A stretch of 64,000 nt of DNA, taken from contig CAIIXF020000006.1 in assembly GCA_903813345.2 (NCBI GenBank), positions 29,797,024-29,861,023 of the forward strand. Direction: 5' to 3'. Shown one piece after another: positions 49,601 to 59,688 of this stretch; position 1 is the first letter of the stretch, and each line of letters begins with the position of its first letter. The position numbers were made by a program, and so were the translations under genes. The notes under the pieces were generated by a model, which saw only the letters and a program-made list of their open reading frames with translations, was not told the origin of the DNA and ran no database searches. This DNA comes from Owenia fusiformis. Taxonomy: Eukaryota > Annelida > Polychaeta > Sabellida > Oweniidae.

Positions 49601-52600
49601 TAGAGTGGTCATGTCATTTTATGGATTCTTTATATCATGTTTATTAAAATGTCGTGTAAACATTTTTAAACGCTGTAACGAAGTATTATAAAATTCATAT
49701 ATGTATTATTTGTATTATATATATCTAGTGTATGGTACAATGCTTGGTGGTGTGTTCCCACTTCTTGTTCTTACCCTTCTCATTGGGATCGCTCTTGCTG
49801 CTCTCGTCTTTTTCACATCAAGAAATGAAAAACCACCAAAATACCACTGGGTAATCATATTTTTTAATGATAAGTATCATTAGAATTAAATTCTGTGTCT
49901 TTATTCAGCAAGGATTGCAGCGAACACAAAAAAAACGTTTAGTATATTTTTTTATTATAGCTAATGACGTAAAAGGCTATTGCAAGTTATTTATTTGTGT
50001 GTATTTCAAAAATAAATTAGTGTCCATATAAGTAATTTTGGAATGTAGGAAATTAAATCAATATTCATGTTTGTTTGTAGGCATTTGCTTTCCTTGGATT
50101 TGTTGTTGCCATTGTTTGGATCTATGTGATGGCCAATGAGATTGTAAATGTATTAAAGGTAAAATATATCATAATTAAATTTTTAGTGAAAGAGGGTCAA
50201 AAGAAGGTGTTATTTGTTTAAGTGTTTGCATATAACATTGTAAAGGGGGACGTGTCGGGAATAGGATAGAATAACATTACGATAGCCTACCAGTTACTAA
50301 GATGATTAAATCGGATTAAATGAACAAAGGGCAATTTGACAGACTCAGTTTGACATGCATTTCTAAGTTTTGCTAAGTGAGTTACTTTGCATCAAATGGA
50401 TTTTACCGTTAAAGGCTCGACGATTTTTTCAAGATGACTTTTGACTCCTGATGACCTTTATAGATAATCTCTTAAAGTGTGCATACTAGACATGTAAAGA
50501 ACTATGCCAGTATGTGAACTATTAAATTGACCAAGTTTAATTAAAAATAAAGTATTACCAGATAATAACGAAAAGTGAAAATTTAACATTTGACCTTCAG
50601 TTCCGCATACATTTTTGGCACTCATCATTCAAGTATCACGCTTCAGCATACTTCCTAGCTTGGAAATGTAGCGTACATAAAATAGTGAGTGGGATATCAA
50701 ATAAAAATACGATTTGAAATAAAGAAAAAAAATCCCTGAAAATATGATCTTTTGCTCTAAGTACCACGCTCATTTTTCTACAAGGTATCTCTTATCACAT
50801 TTGGTAAATTACATCATCTCAGGTAAGTAAGTTTTAAAATAAGCGCTATGGAACAAATTCAATCAACAATTTTAAAATTGTTTGTGAATGTTGTTCCGCG
50901 AATAAATACCGGAATAATAAATACAGTACTTTTTTACATAAACTTATCTTCCCAACAGAGGCCCAGGCCGTGCTCCTAAAAATATTTTAAATATATCAAT
51001 GGCTATAGAGTTTATGATTAACACCCCAGTCACATTTGTCGTACGGAGGGCGTACGTCGACCGCATTAAATCAGTGTATTTCTGCGGCGAGCGTAGGAGA
51101 GCGTAGGAAAACTACGTACGTACGTACGGCGTATCCAGTTCTTTGATAAAAAATGATAGACCGCACGGCGGCCGTGGGAAATGTGACTGGGGTGTTACAC
51201 AAATTACCATAGAAATTTAGAACTTTGATTTTCATATATTTTAGGCGACAATTTCAAATGTATATTTCTTTCATAGTTTGATACTAACCATTTATTCATT
51301 CAAGCTCATCATACTGGAATACATTTTAATAACGTTTGAAATCGTTCCTTTTTATCATTATTCAAAAATTATGTTTTTAAATAAACTGAAACTCACTAAA
51401 TTAACTTTGCAACGAGCGAACGTCGGCAAGGAGGCCACGTATTTCACCCTGACACTCCCACCTTTCAAATGGTATATTTGGACGTCTAATATTGTATGAT
51501 TTGTTTTTCATTAGTGCCTTTGAAGCTCTCGTTTGCTCAGCTATTATGAGTATTAAGCATTGAAGTAAACGGTCTAATCGGTAATTTTTGAATATTTAAA
51601 TTTTTTCTGATCACATTATCTCAATTAAGTTATAAGTAGCAGGTAATTACTTTGTTACAAAATCCCTCTTCATGAGATTAAAATATCGTAAACCACAATT
51701 TTACTAAGAATTCGTAACCCAGCATATCGTACATACCACTTTAGCATATTTATATTTTGTATTAAGATATCACATGACGTAAGAATAACGAAGTTACATA
51801 TTACAGATGTTTGGCGTAGTATTGAACATAAGTGACGCCATCTTGGGTCTAACACTGCTGGCATGGGGTAACAGTGTAGCAGGTTAGTGCCACAAAACGA
51901 ATTTTTACACTATCAGTATCATCGAAATTATTTTGAATATCTATTGATAATGTAATGGGTAATACAAACAGTCGAAATAGTAGATAATGAAGATTTGATG
52001 AACTGAAGTGCATAAGTATAATTAACGTTTATAAATATAAGTTTATTGTGTCTGACTTCGTTATTTTCGTATTCATCAAACATTACTAGATATCTAAGTT
52101 GATAATAACATTTATTTGCAGACTTCATTGCTGACATGTCCATGGCCAGAATGGGCCGGCAACGTACAGGGTTTACCGCCTGTTTTGGTGGAACACTTTT
52201 TAGTATCCTTCTACAATTAATGGGGCCATCACCTAAAATAATCACGAGCTAATCTAATTGATGATGATTTTTTAGATACAAATCAATGGAATCAAAAAAC
52301 GAATGGAAATTAGTGAATTGGCATCTTAATGAGTCTTTGATGAACCAAATAACATAAATCATTGATTTGATAAACTTGATAACATTATAGGAATATCCTA
52401 TGGTTTTGAAAAAATATCATTTATATCCATGAGTGGATATTGATATCTTTACGAATGAACGCAGCGAATGAGTGAAGATATTGATATCCATGAGTGGATA
52501 TAATTGATATTTCTGAAAAACCATAGGATTGTCCGTTTATCCCATGGGAAATCTTAACCCAGCGAAAAAAATGGTAAACTTTTTTTTTAAATTTCGAAAA

Positions 52601-54940
52601 AAGTTTTTGAAAATTTTTTTTTAAGGAAAACATTTTTGAAAAAAGATTTTGAAGGTTTCAAAAATTTTGAAGGAAAAAATCTAAAAAAAATTTTAAGAAA
52701 ATCTTGAAAAAACATTTTTAGAAAAAAATTTGCCAAAAAACCATCGAATATCACTTTTGAAACCATCGAATATCACTTTTTGAGAAGTGATATTCGATGG
52801 TTTGAGAAGTGATATTCGATGGTTTGGGGATTTTTTTGCTAAAATATGATATCTTGATCCACATATCAAATATATCTTCACTTGATATTCGATATATATC
52901 CTTGTAACCATTGGATAAAAATCCTTAACTTGTAACTAGACTTATTGCTTGGAGTTGGAGTACCGTTTACATTGAGAGTCGCTCGAGAGGGCCGAGTGTT
53001 CGTAAGTACACGGGACAAATATGCATATTTTAGTTTGAATATGATCAAGATTGAAAATATTGTGTTACAACTTACGTACAGTTCATAATGATGTATTTTG
53101 TGTAACTGTACAAATCCAATAATACTGTGTGATTGTCTTCCAGCTAACTTATAGTATGCAACAAGTTATCCAATAATACAGCGTTATTGTCTTCCAGCTA
53201 ACTTATAGTATGCAACAAGTTATCCAATAATACAGCGTTATTGTCTTCCAGCTAACTTATAGTATGCAACAAGTTATCCAATAATACAGCGTTATTGTCT
53301 TCCAGCTAACTTATAGTATGCAACAAGTTATCCAATAATACAGCGTTATTGTCTTCCAGCTAACTTATAGTATGCAACAAGTTATCCAATAATACAGCGT
53401 TATTGTCTTCCAGCTAACTTATAGTATGCAACAAGTTATCCAATAATACAGCGTTATTGTCTTCCAGCTAACTTATAGTATGCAACAAGTTATCCAATAA
53501 TACAGCGTTATTGTCTTCCAGCTAACTTATAGTATGCAACAAGTTATCCAATAATACAGCGTTATTGTCTTCCAGCTAACTTATAGTATGCAACAAGTTA
53601 TCCAATAATACAGCGTTATTGTCTTCCAGCTAACTTATAGTATGCAACAAGTTATCCAATAATACAGCGTTATTGTCTTCCAGCTAACTTATAGTATGCA
53701 ACAAGTTATCCAATAATACAGCGTTATTGTCTTCCAGCTAACTTATAGTATGCAACAAGTTATCCAATAATACAGCGTTATTGTCTTCCAGCTAACTTAT
53801 AGTATGCAACAAGTTATCCAATAATACAGCGTTATTGTCTTCCAGCTAACTTATAGTATGCAACAAGTTATCCAATAATACAGCGTTATTGTCTTCCAGC
53901 TAACTTATAGTATGCAACAAGTTATCCAATAATACAGCGTTATTGTCTTCCAGCTAACTTATAGTATGCAACAAGTTATCCAATAATACAGCGTTATTGT
54001 CTTCCAGCTAACTTATAGTATGCAACAAGTTATCCAATAATACAGCGTGATTGTCTTCCAGCTAACTTATAGTATGCAACAAGTTATCCAATAATACAGC
54101 GTTATTGTCTTCCAGCTAACTTATAGTATGCAACAAGTTATCCAATAATACAGCGTTATTGTCTTCCAGCTAACTTATAGTATGCAACAAGTTATCCAAT
54201 AATACAGCGTTATTGTCTTCCAGCTAACTTATAGTATGCAACAAGTTATCCAATAATACAGCGTTATTGTCTTCCAGCTAACTTATAGTATGCAACAAGT
54301 TATCCAATAATACAGCGTTATTGTCTTCCAGCTAACTTATAGTATGCAACAAGTTATCCAATAATACAGCGTTATTGTCTTCCAGCTAACTTATAGTATG
54401 CAACAGATTATCCTCACCGCAGCTATGGCAGGCAGTCTTCTCATCACTTTCGTCTCCATGCCTCTTATCTTCAACTTTAAGGTAAATGCTTTCATTGCTT
54501 TTCATTTGTCCAAAAATAAATAGAATTTCTTGTCTACTTATCACTGTAAGTTTGGATTTGTTTATCTCAGGTACAACTCCCAATTAAGGTGATAAAAAAG
54601 CTTCTCACTAGAAAACAATTGAATGGTCATTTGTTATTTTTTAAATTACTTCACAAAGTTTCTCATTAAATGATTACAACAAGGAAATTTTCATTAAAAA
54701 TTATGTAAGACACAAGAGTATAGCATTTTTCAAAAATGTGAGTTTGAATTTACCTTCATATTATCAATCAGTTATTCCCATCAATATGTACCAAAGGTGT
54801 TCGCTAATATGTACTGCTGTTTTCTGTTCTAGGTGGGCAGAGCGTATGGAATTGTTATGGTAGTCTTTTACGTCGCCTTCCTAATTATTGCTATTCTCGC
54901 TGAGGCCGGGGTCATCAAAGGAGAGCTTAGGAGAATATGA
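40656..54940 (+). CDS. NCLX-type Na+(Li+)/Ca2+ exchanger (SLC8B1 family), complete, 20 exons
   Basis: Cation/Ca2+ exchanger of the NCLX family; in vertebrates it extrudes mitochondrial Ca2+. Exons: 40656-40862, 43559-43711, 43959-44011, 45232-45289, 45691-45802, 46009-46176, 46275-46373, 46748-46999, 47181-47285, 47432-47572, 47955-48047, 48935-49083, 49299-49431, 49729-49850, 50081-50158, 51807-51882, 52122-52202, 52940-53001, 54386-54481, 54833-54940. The sum is 2346 nt, 781 aa. An N-terminal hydrophobic segment is followed by a Cys-rich lumenal region. The alpha-1 repeat (VTFLAFGNGAADIFSAF, about residue 160) and alpha-2 repeat (LTLLAWGNSVADFIADMSMA, then TACFGGTLFN, about residue 655) are clear. 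The hydrophilic loop between them (exons 8-12) is much longer than in human NCLX (about 584 aa in all). Exon 19's acceptor lies in a 24-copy minisatellite. Localisation is not evident from sequence. Confidence 0.95.
44230..44740 (+). repeat. About four tandem 125-bp units in NCLX intron 3
   Basis: GGTGTATTCTCCTCAA recurs at 44271, 44395, 44520 and about 44656, giving a period of 124-125 bp, then one longer interval. The middle units are almost identical; the outer ones are diverged. Non-coding satellite-like repeat. Confidence 0.85.
51019..51197. mobile_element. 179-bp MITE with perfect 19-bp TIRs in NCLX intron 15
   Basis: Begins TAACACCCCAGTCACATTT and ends with its exact inverse. The interior is GC-richer than the intron, with CGTACG runs (TACGTACGTACGTACGG). 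No coding capacity. Superfamily unknown. Confidence 0.75.
52385..52530. repeat. Inverted repeat in NCLX intron 17
   Basis: CCTATGGTTTTG...TATCCATGAGTGGATAT is matched inverted by ATATCCATGAGTGGATAT...CAAAACCATAGG-like sequence, giving a near-complete palindrome with a short loop. It resembles a small MITE. Confidence 0.6.
52738..52825. repeat. Doubled palindrome of a 25-bp unit in NCLX intron 17
   Basis: AAACCATCGAATATCACTTT occurs twice in tandem and is followed by two inverted copies, AAGTGATATTCGATGGTTT. The whole 88 bp can form a long perfect hairpin. Just upstream is a purine-rich A/T stretch of AAAAATTTTT type (52560-52735). Confidence 0.85.
53114..54406 (+). repeat. 54-bp minisatellite carrying 24 copies of the NCLX exon 19 splice acceptor
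   Basis: Each unit holds the polypyrimidine tract and acceptor ATTGTCTTCCAG followed by the exon start CTAACTTATAGTATGCAACA. The exon-start motif occurs first at 53144 and last at 54386, exactly 23 periods of 54 bp apart. Units are nearly identical. The first reads ACTGTGTGATTG and one near 54047 reads ACAGCGTGATTG instead of ACAGCGTTATTG. Only the last copy runs into the true exon (CAACAGATTATCC). In any earlier copy the frame meets TAA eleven codons in. Confidence 0.97.
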
Positions 54941-55162
54941 GGGCCACACCCGTAGATCATAATGGACGTTACATTTCAGGGTCTTTCTTTATTAGGACAT
55001 TGCCAGCTTGATGTTAAAGGCTTCCTTGATGTAAAGATGGAGTTGGTTCTGATTTTACCATTTGTAAAAATGAGCGGAGTTTCAAGAACACATTTCGCAT
55101 ATGGTATTGTACATATAACGTTGAGTGAGATATTCAAGTAATATATATGTTTTAGGGTTCAA

Positions 55163-55168
55163 AATAAA
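55163..55168 (+). terminator. Candidate poly(A) signal of NCLX
   Basis: AATAAA 223 bp after the stop codon; further AATAAA hexamers occur at 55214 and 55271. The first well-placed one is listed. Confidence 0.45.
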
Positions 55169-55504
55169 ATATGAATTGATGTATTGTATATTGAACATGG
55201 TGTATGTGTAGTGAATAAAAATGTAAAAACAACATAACAGAGTTGTTGAAAATGTCAAATAAGTGATGGAAATAAATGGCTTATACAAAAAAAATATTAA
55301 AAAGGCTCAAACGTTCTACCTAACTGAGCTGGATCGGTCGGTCATAGGTAAAAGTAGAATTGAAATTGAAGTCAGAATGTATCAACTTGTTTTGGGTAAT
55401 TGATTTGATTCCATTACATTGAATTTATTTTGCGGATGTGATTAGACTTTTCAAACATCGGGAAACATTCAATTGTCACAAATTGACACCCAAAGCTCTG
55501 GGTA

Positions 55505-56560
55505 TGAGCTTTTCCAATCACCCACTTGTCCGTTTGTCCGTCAGTCCGTCCGTCCGTCCGTCAGTCTGTCAACAATATTGGCACGTTTTAAAACATCTGT
55601 TGATAAGATTCCCGTATTAATTTATTATTTTTCAAAATCATTAAAGAACCCCCCCCCCCTCAACTATTACTTCTGTTCAAAAGCTCGCCTATTTTCAAAA
55701 TGACCGCCATTTTTATCTTGCAAAATCCACTCTTTACCATTTGTTTTAAAACCTCTGTCGATAGGATTCCCGTTTTAAGTTATTTTTGTTCAACATCAGT
55801 AGAGAAAAAACTATGAGTCCTGGTTCAAAAGGTTGCCTATTTTCAAAATGGCCGCCCATTTTTTCTTGGAAAATTCACTTTTGGACCATTAAGTAGCTTT
55901 ATTAATAAAGGTTAATCATTGTAGACAGTAGTTTTATGGAATAATTTTGTAAGAAAAAATCGGCAAAAATTTATATCCGCAATTTCATTTTCAGCCATTT
56001 TAGTTATCATTAATTTGCCCATCTGTCTCTAAGTCAGTCCATCGTGGCACGTTTGCCTATTTTCAAGATGGCCGCCCATTCTGTCTCGCATTTAGTACCT
56101 TTAAAATAATTTTAGGTGGCCTGCACTGTAAAAAGCCTTGTCACTGTGAACAGTAGTTTTATGAAATAATTTTGAAACAAAAAATTGGCAGCAATTTTAG
56201 ATATCATTGATTTGCCCATCTGTCTCTCAGTCAGTCCACATTGTTGAACATCAATACAGGAAAGCCCCCTAAAACTCGTGGTTCAAAGCCTCGCCTATTT
56301 TCAATATGGCCGCCATTTTTGTCTCGCAATATTCACTTTTGGACCATTTAGTAGCTTTATAAATAATTTCAGGTGTTTTGCATTTTAAATGCAAATACCC
56401 ATGTCACTGTAAACAGTGGTTTAAGAAATCAATTTGTTATAAAAAATCCGCAAAAAATTCTAGGCCTATCTGTTTTTTTTTATTGTCAGCCATTTTAGTA
56501 AGTTATCATGGTGTGTACCGTAATCCAACACGAAATTCAAAAATTCTGAACACTTATCCC
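55505..56560 (+). repeat. Diverged repeats with GGCCGCCATTTT motif (family E)
   Basis: Three to four irregular copies. Shared blocks are GTCCGTC/GTCTCTCAGTC, GGCACGTTTTAAAAC, AAAATGGCCGCCCATTTT, CACTTTTGGACCATT and AGTAGCTTTAT. Another copy lies at 58795-59140 beyond the inserted palindromic element, so the array probably was once continuous. Confidence 0.65.
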
Positions 56561-56946
56561 GTGCCAGTCCTGGCAAGGGATAACTGAGCACTACTTTGCA
56601 CATATGGCGTTCGTGAACAACTATGAAACGCTTACCCCCCATAGTTAAATGTACTTGTTCATATAGAGGTTCGATTGATCTAGATAAAATAATAGGGAGT
56701 CAGGTTACTTTTTGAGATATCAGCGTCCATTTATTATAACTCGCGCTTGCTACCATTTGATCAATTCTGAGATGACGGGCACACGCGTAGTAAACATGCT
56801 CACGTTGGAACTATTTTGACCTACATCGATATTTTCGTAATTAAAATGAAAGTTGAACTCCTCTTTATTTTGATACCAAAAATAGCAAACTAGGTACCCT
56901 AGAAGCCAACTATGTCGTTATTTAGAACAAAATCAAAGCCATAAAT

Positions 56947-58677
56947 GGTACCAGGTCGAAAAAACCGGGTCCCCAAAAAACGAAAAATACGAATATACGA
57001 GGGTTGATCATAAAGTTCTCATAATATCTCTTTAATTTCTTTATTTTTCAATATTTTCCTATGAAATTTTCACAGAATGTGCAGCATGGAATTTTTTATT
57101 AATCCAACAAACAATATTCAGAATAACAGAAATATCAGATAAGAAATGGTTGCCATAGTAACTTGAAATCAAGGCACCCGGGGCAAATAAAAAAAACTAG
57201 CAAGAATAGCCCCCATTAACCATGTTTAAGTACAATATAAGTTGTCAAATGAGCTATCAAACACATTAAATTGTCAAATAATATGGGCTCTTGACTGTAG
57301 TGAACTATTATAATGGTCATGTGAATTGTATGATCTCATAATGGATTGTTATGCTTCATTAGAAGTGACTGTTAGACCCCGTGACTGTTTTGTCAAATAT
57401 CCCGAGGAAAATTGATTTTGCCCCTTTAGTTCATTTTTAACACGTACAGACCATACACAGAGTGTAATTTTGTTGATACCTAGCAATATATTTGTTTTAG
57501 ATCATGTTTAGTCTGACCAAAGGATCTTACAAACTTAACATAACATTTTATCAGTATGAATTTTATTTTTCTGAAGATCTCTGCATCTATCGCATTCTCT
57601 TACTCAGTCATTTCTGATCATTAGCTTTGAGTCAGACTCTGGTATCACATCTAATGGAGCATGAAAGCACCCCCTTTGACATCACACAATTTACACGATC
57701 GGTTTACTTAATTGTTAAAGCGCTTTACAACATATTCAAGTTGACATTTTAACGTGTTTGGTAATTCATGAGAGTTTATTATGTATGTAAACATGGTTAA
57801 TTAAGCTCATTCTCTCAGTTATTTTTATTTGCCCCGGGTGCCTTGATTTCCCGTTACTATGGCAACATTTCCTTATTTAATATTTCTGTTAAACTAAATA
57901 TTTTTGCTGAATTAATAAGACATTCTATGCTGCACATTCTGTGAAAATTTCATTAGAATATATTGAAAAATAAAGAAATTAGAGAGATATTATGAGAACT
58001 TTATGATCAACCCTCGTATAACATTATTAGATCATTAGAAAACGTGTAAGATTTGTTTATAATTTACAAAAATTTTCAAAATTTAGCTAGAAGCTTCAAA
58101 TAAAAGGCATTTTAAGGCTCTTTTCTTCATCTATCACCATGGTCATATTTTCATCGCACCCCCTCCTGGCTACGCCTTTGACATTGTAAGACGTAACAAT
58201 TTACACTTCAGTGGACGTTTCGTCGAAAATTGGGATAACTTAAATTATGATTAATAATCAAAATCTTACACGTTGCATCATGTAAATTTACACACGTCAC
58301 CTCTCTGACGATAGTTTTTACAGATTTAGATCATAATCAAAACAATTCACGTACTAACACATGAACTATTGTTATAGAGTAAGATTGATTTGTCATGTTT
58401 TTCAAATCGTCTTACAATGTCATAGGCGTAGCCAGGAGGATGGTGCGATCTCACCCCCCCCCCCTCATAACCAATGAAAATATGACCATGATGATAAAGG
58501 AAGAAAAGAGCCTTAAAATGTTTTTTATTTGAAGCTTCTAGCTAAATTTTGAAGGAAGTAACATACTTTTTTGTAAATTCAAAAAAAATCTTACACGTTT
58601 TCTAATGATCTAATTAATAATGTTATATATTCGTGTTTGTCGTTTTTTGGGTACCCGGTTTTTTCGACCGGGTACCA
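56947..58677. mobile_element. Palindromic element split by a nested insertion
   Basis: Outer arms are 56947-56997 plus 58017-58195 on the left and about 58405-58677 on the right. They match inverted: TGGTACCAGGTCGAAAAAAC against its inverse near 58677, and AGAAAACGTGTAAGAT and CCTGGCTACGCC against their inverses. The left arm is interrupted by the element at 56998-58016. The centre carries GTAGCCAGGAGG-type motifs seen in other invertebrate MITEs. No coding capacity. Confidence 0.75.
56998..58016. mobile_element. 1019-bp mariner-type MITE with about 200-bp inverted ends, nested
   Basis: Flanked by TA (56996-56997 and 58017-58018). Ends are CGAGGGTTGATCATAAAGTT and its inverse. The inverted homology extends inward to GGCACCCGGGGCAAAT, about 200 bp. 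No transposase frame is visible. It lies inside the left arm of the palindromic element and so is younger than it. Confidence 0.8.
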
Positions 58678-58794
58678 AGTTTGAACCCAGCATAGAGGAT
58701 TTACTACCCTGTACCCGGTAACCGGATTTTTCTACAAACCCCATAAATGGACTATATAGGGGTCATACCTTTTGGCGGATGGATATGGATCACA

Positions 58795-59140
58795 CCTCAC
58801 TGATTTGTCCATTTGTCTCTCAGTCACCCAACAATAGTGGCACGTTTTAAAACCTTGGTCAATAGGTTTCCTATTTTGGTTCCTTTTCAATTGCTGAAGT
58901 CCCTAGTCCCGGTCCAAAAGCTCACTCAGACACTTACCTATTTTCAAAGTGGCCGCCATTTTAGTCACGGAAATTTCACTTTTGGACCATTCAGTAGCTT
59001 TATAGTTAATTTCAAGTGTCCTGCATTGTTTAAACATAAGTCACTGTAAACATTAGTTTAATGAGATAATTTTGTAAAAAGAAATTGGCAAACATTTATA
59101 TCTGCTGTTTATTGTCGGCCATTTTAGACATCGTTCACTT
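58795..59140 (+). repeat. Family E repeat, distal copy
   Basis: Shares GTCTCTCAGTC, GGCACGTTTTAAAACC, GTGGCCGCCATTTTAGTC, CACTTTTGGACCATT and AGTAGCTTTAT with the copies at 55505-56560. Confidence 0.65.
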
Positions 59141-59688
59141 TTGTCTTTTTGAGCAACACCATGTGGGGCCAGTACCCATGGTACTATTTACCTTTCAATA
59201 ATGTGAGGTTAACTATGGAAATTTTGTTTAAAATCAAAATATTTTTTGGTTAAGCCCATGTTTTTGAAAACCTAGATGGGTGGCTGTCAATTGATAACAA
59301 TGGAATGTTTCCCCAAAGTACTGGGAATGTATATGATCCTATACATATACTATTGGCAGGTGAGGAAACACGTTCACGGACTACCAAATAAAACGAATAA
59401 AATTACACCTACCTGTTCTTCGAACGAAATTACTCTACGCGTTTCCAGCCCCCCACCCCCCATTGCAAGCACTTGATACCAAATAATGCGCTTGTAGTAA
59501 AGCACTCTATGACATAACAAAACGATATATGACTTCAGATTCAGGAAAATATATATTTCTGTGACAGTCCATATAAAGATCAACATTTTCTCTCGCTTTT
59601 GAGAAGCCAATGCCCTACATTTTCATTTAAAAACGTTTCCATTGTGTCTAGTACCGCTCCCGTTCCATAGACACCCCCATTATCACCA

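Larger units (their letters stand above)
54941..59688. other. Repeat-rich intergenic region between NCLX and the fibrinogen-domain gene
   Basis: The NCLX 3' UTR has AATAAA at 55163, 55214 and 55271. A family of diverged repeats of about 200-300 bp follows (55505-56560 and 58795-59140), separated by a nested palindromic element (56947-58677). No coding exon was recognised. A tRNA A-box-like AGCTCAGTTAGGTAGA lies on the minus strand near 55320, with no B box nearby. Confidence 0.5.

Noticed and set aside
53114-54406. CRISPR-like array
   Set aside because: The repeats are directly contiguous with no variable spacers, and the context is an animal intron. It is a minisatellite.
55300-55345. tRNA gene on the minus strand
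   Set aside because: Only an A-box-like AGCTCAGTTAGGTAGA is present; no B box, anticodon stem or acceptor pairing could be found.
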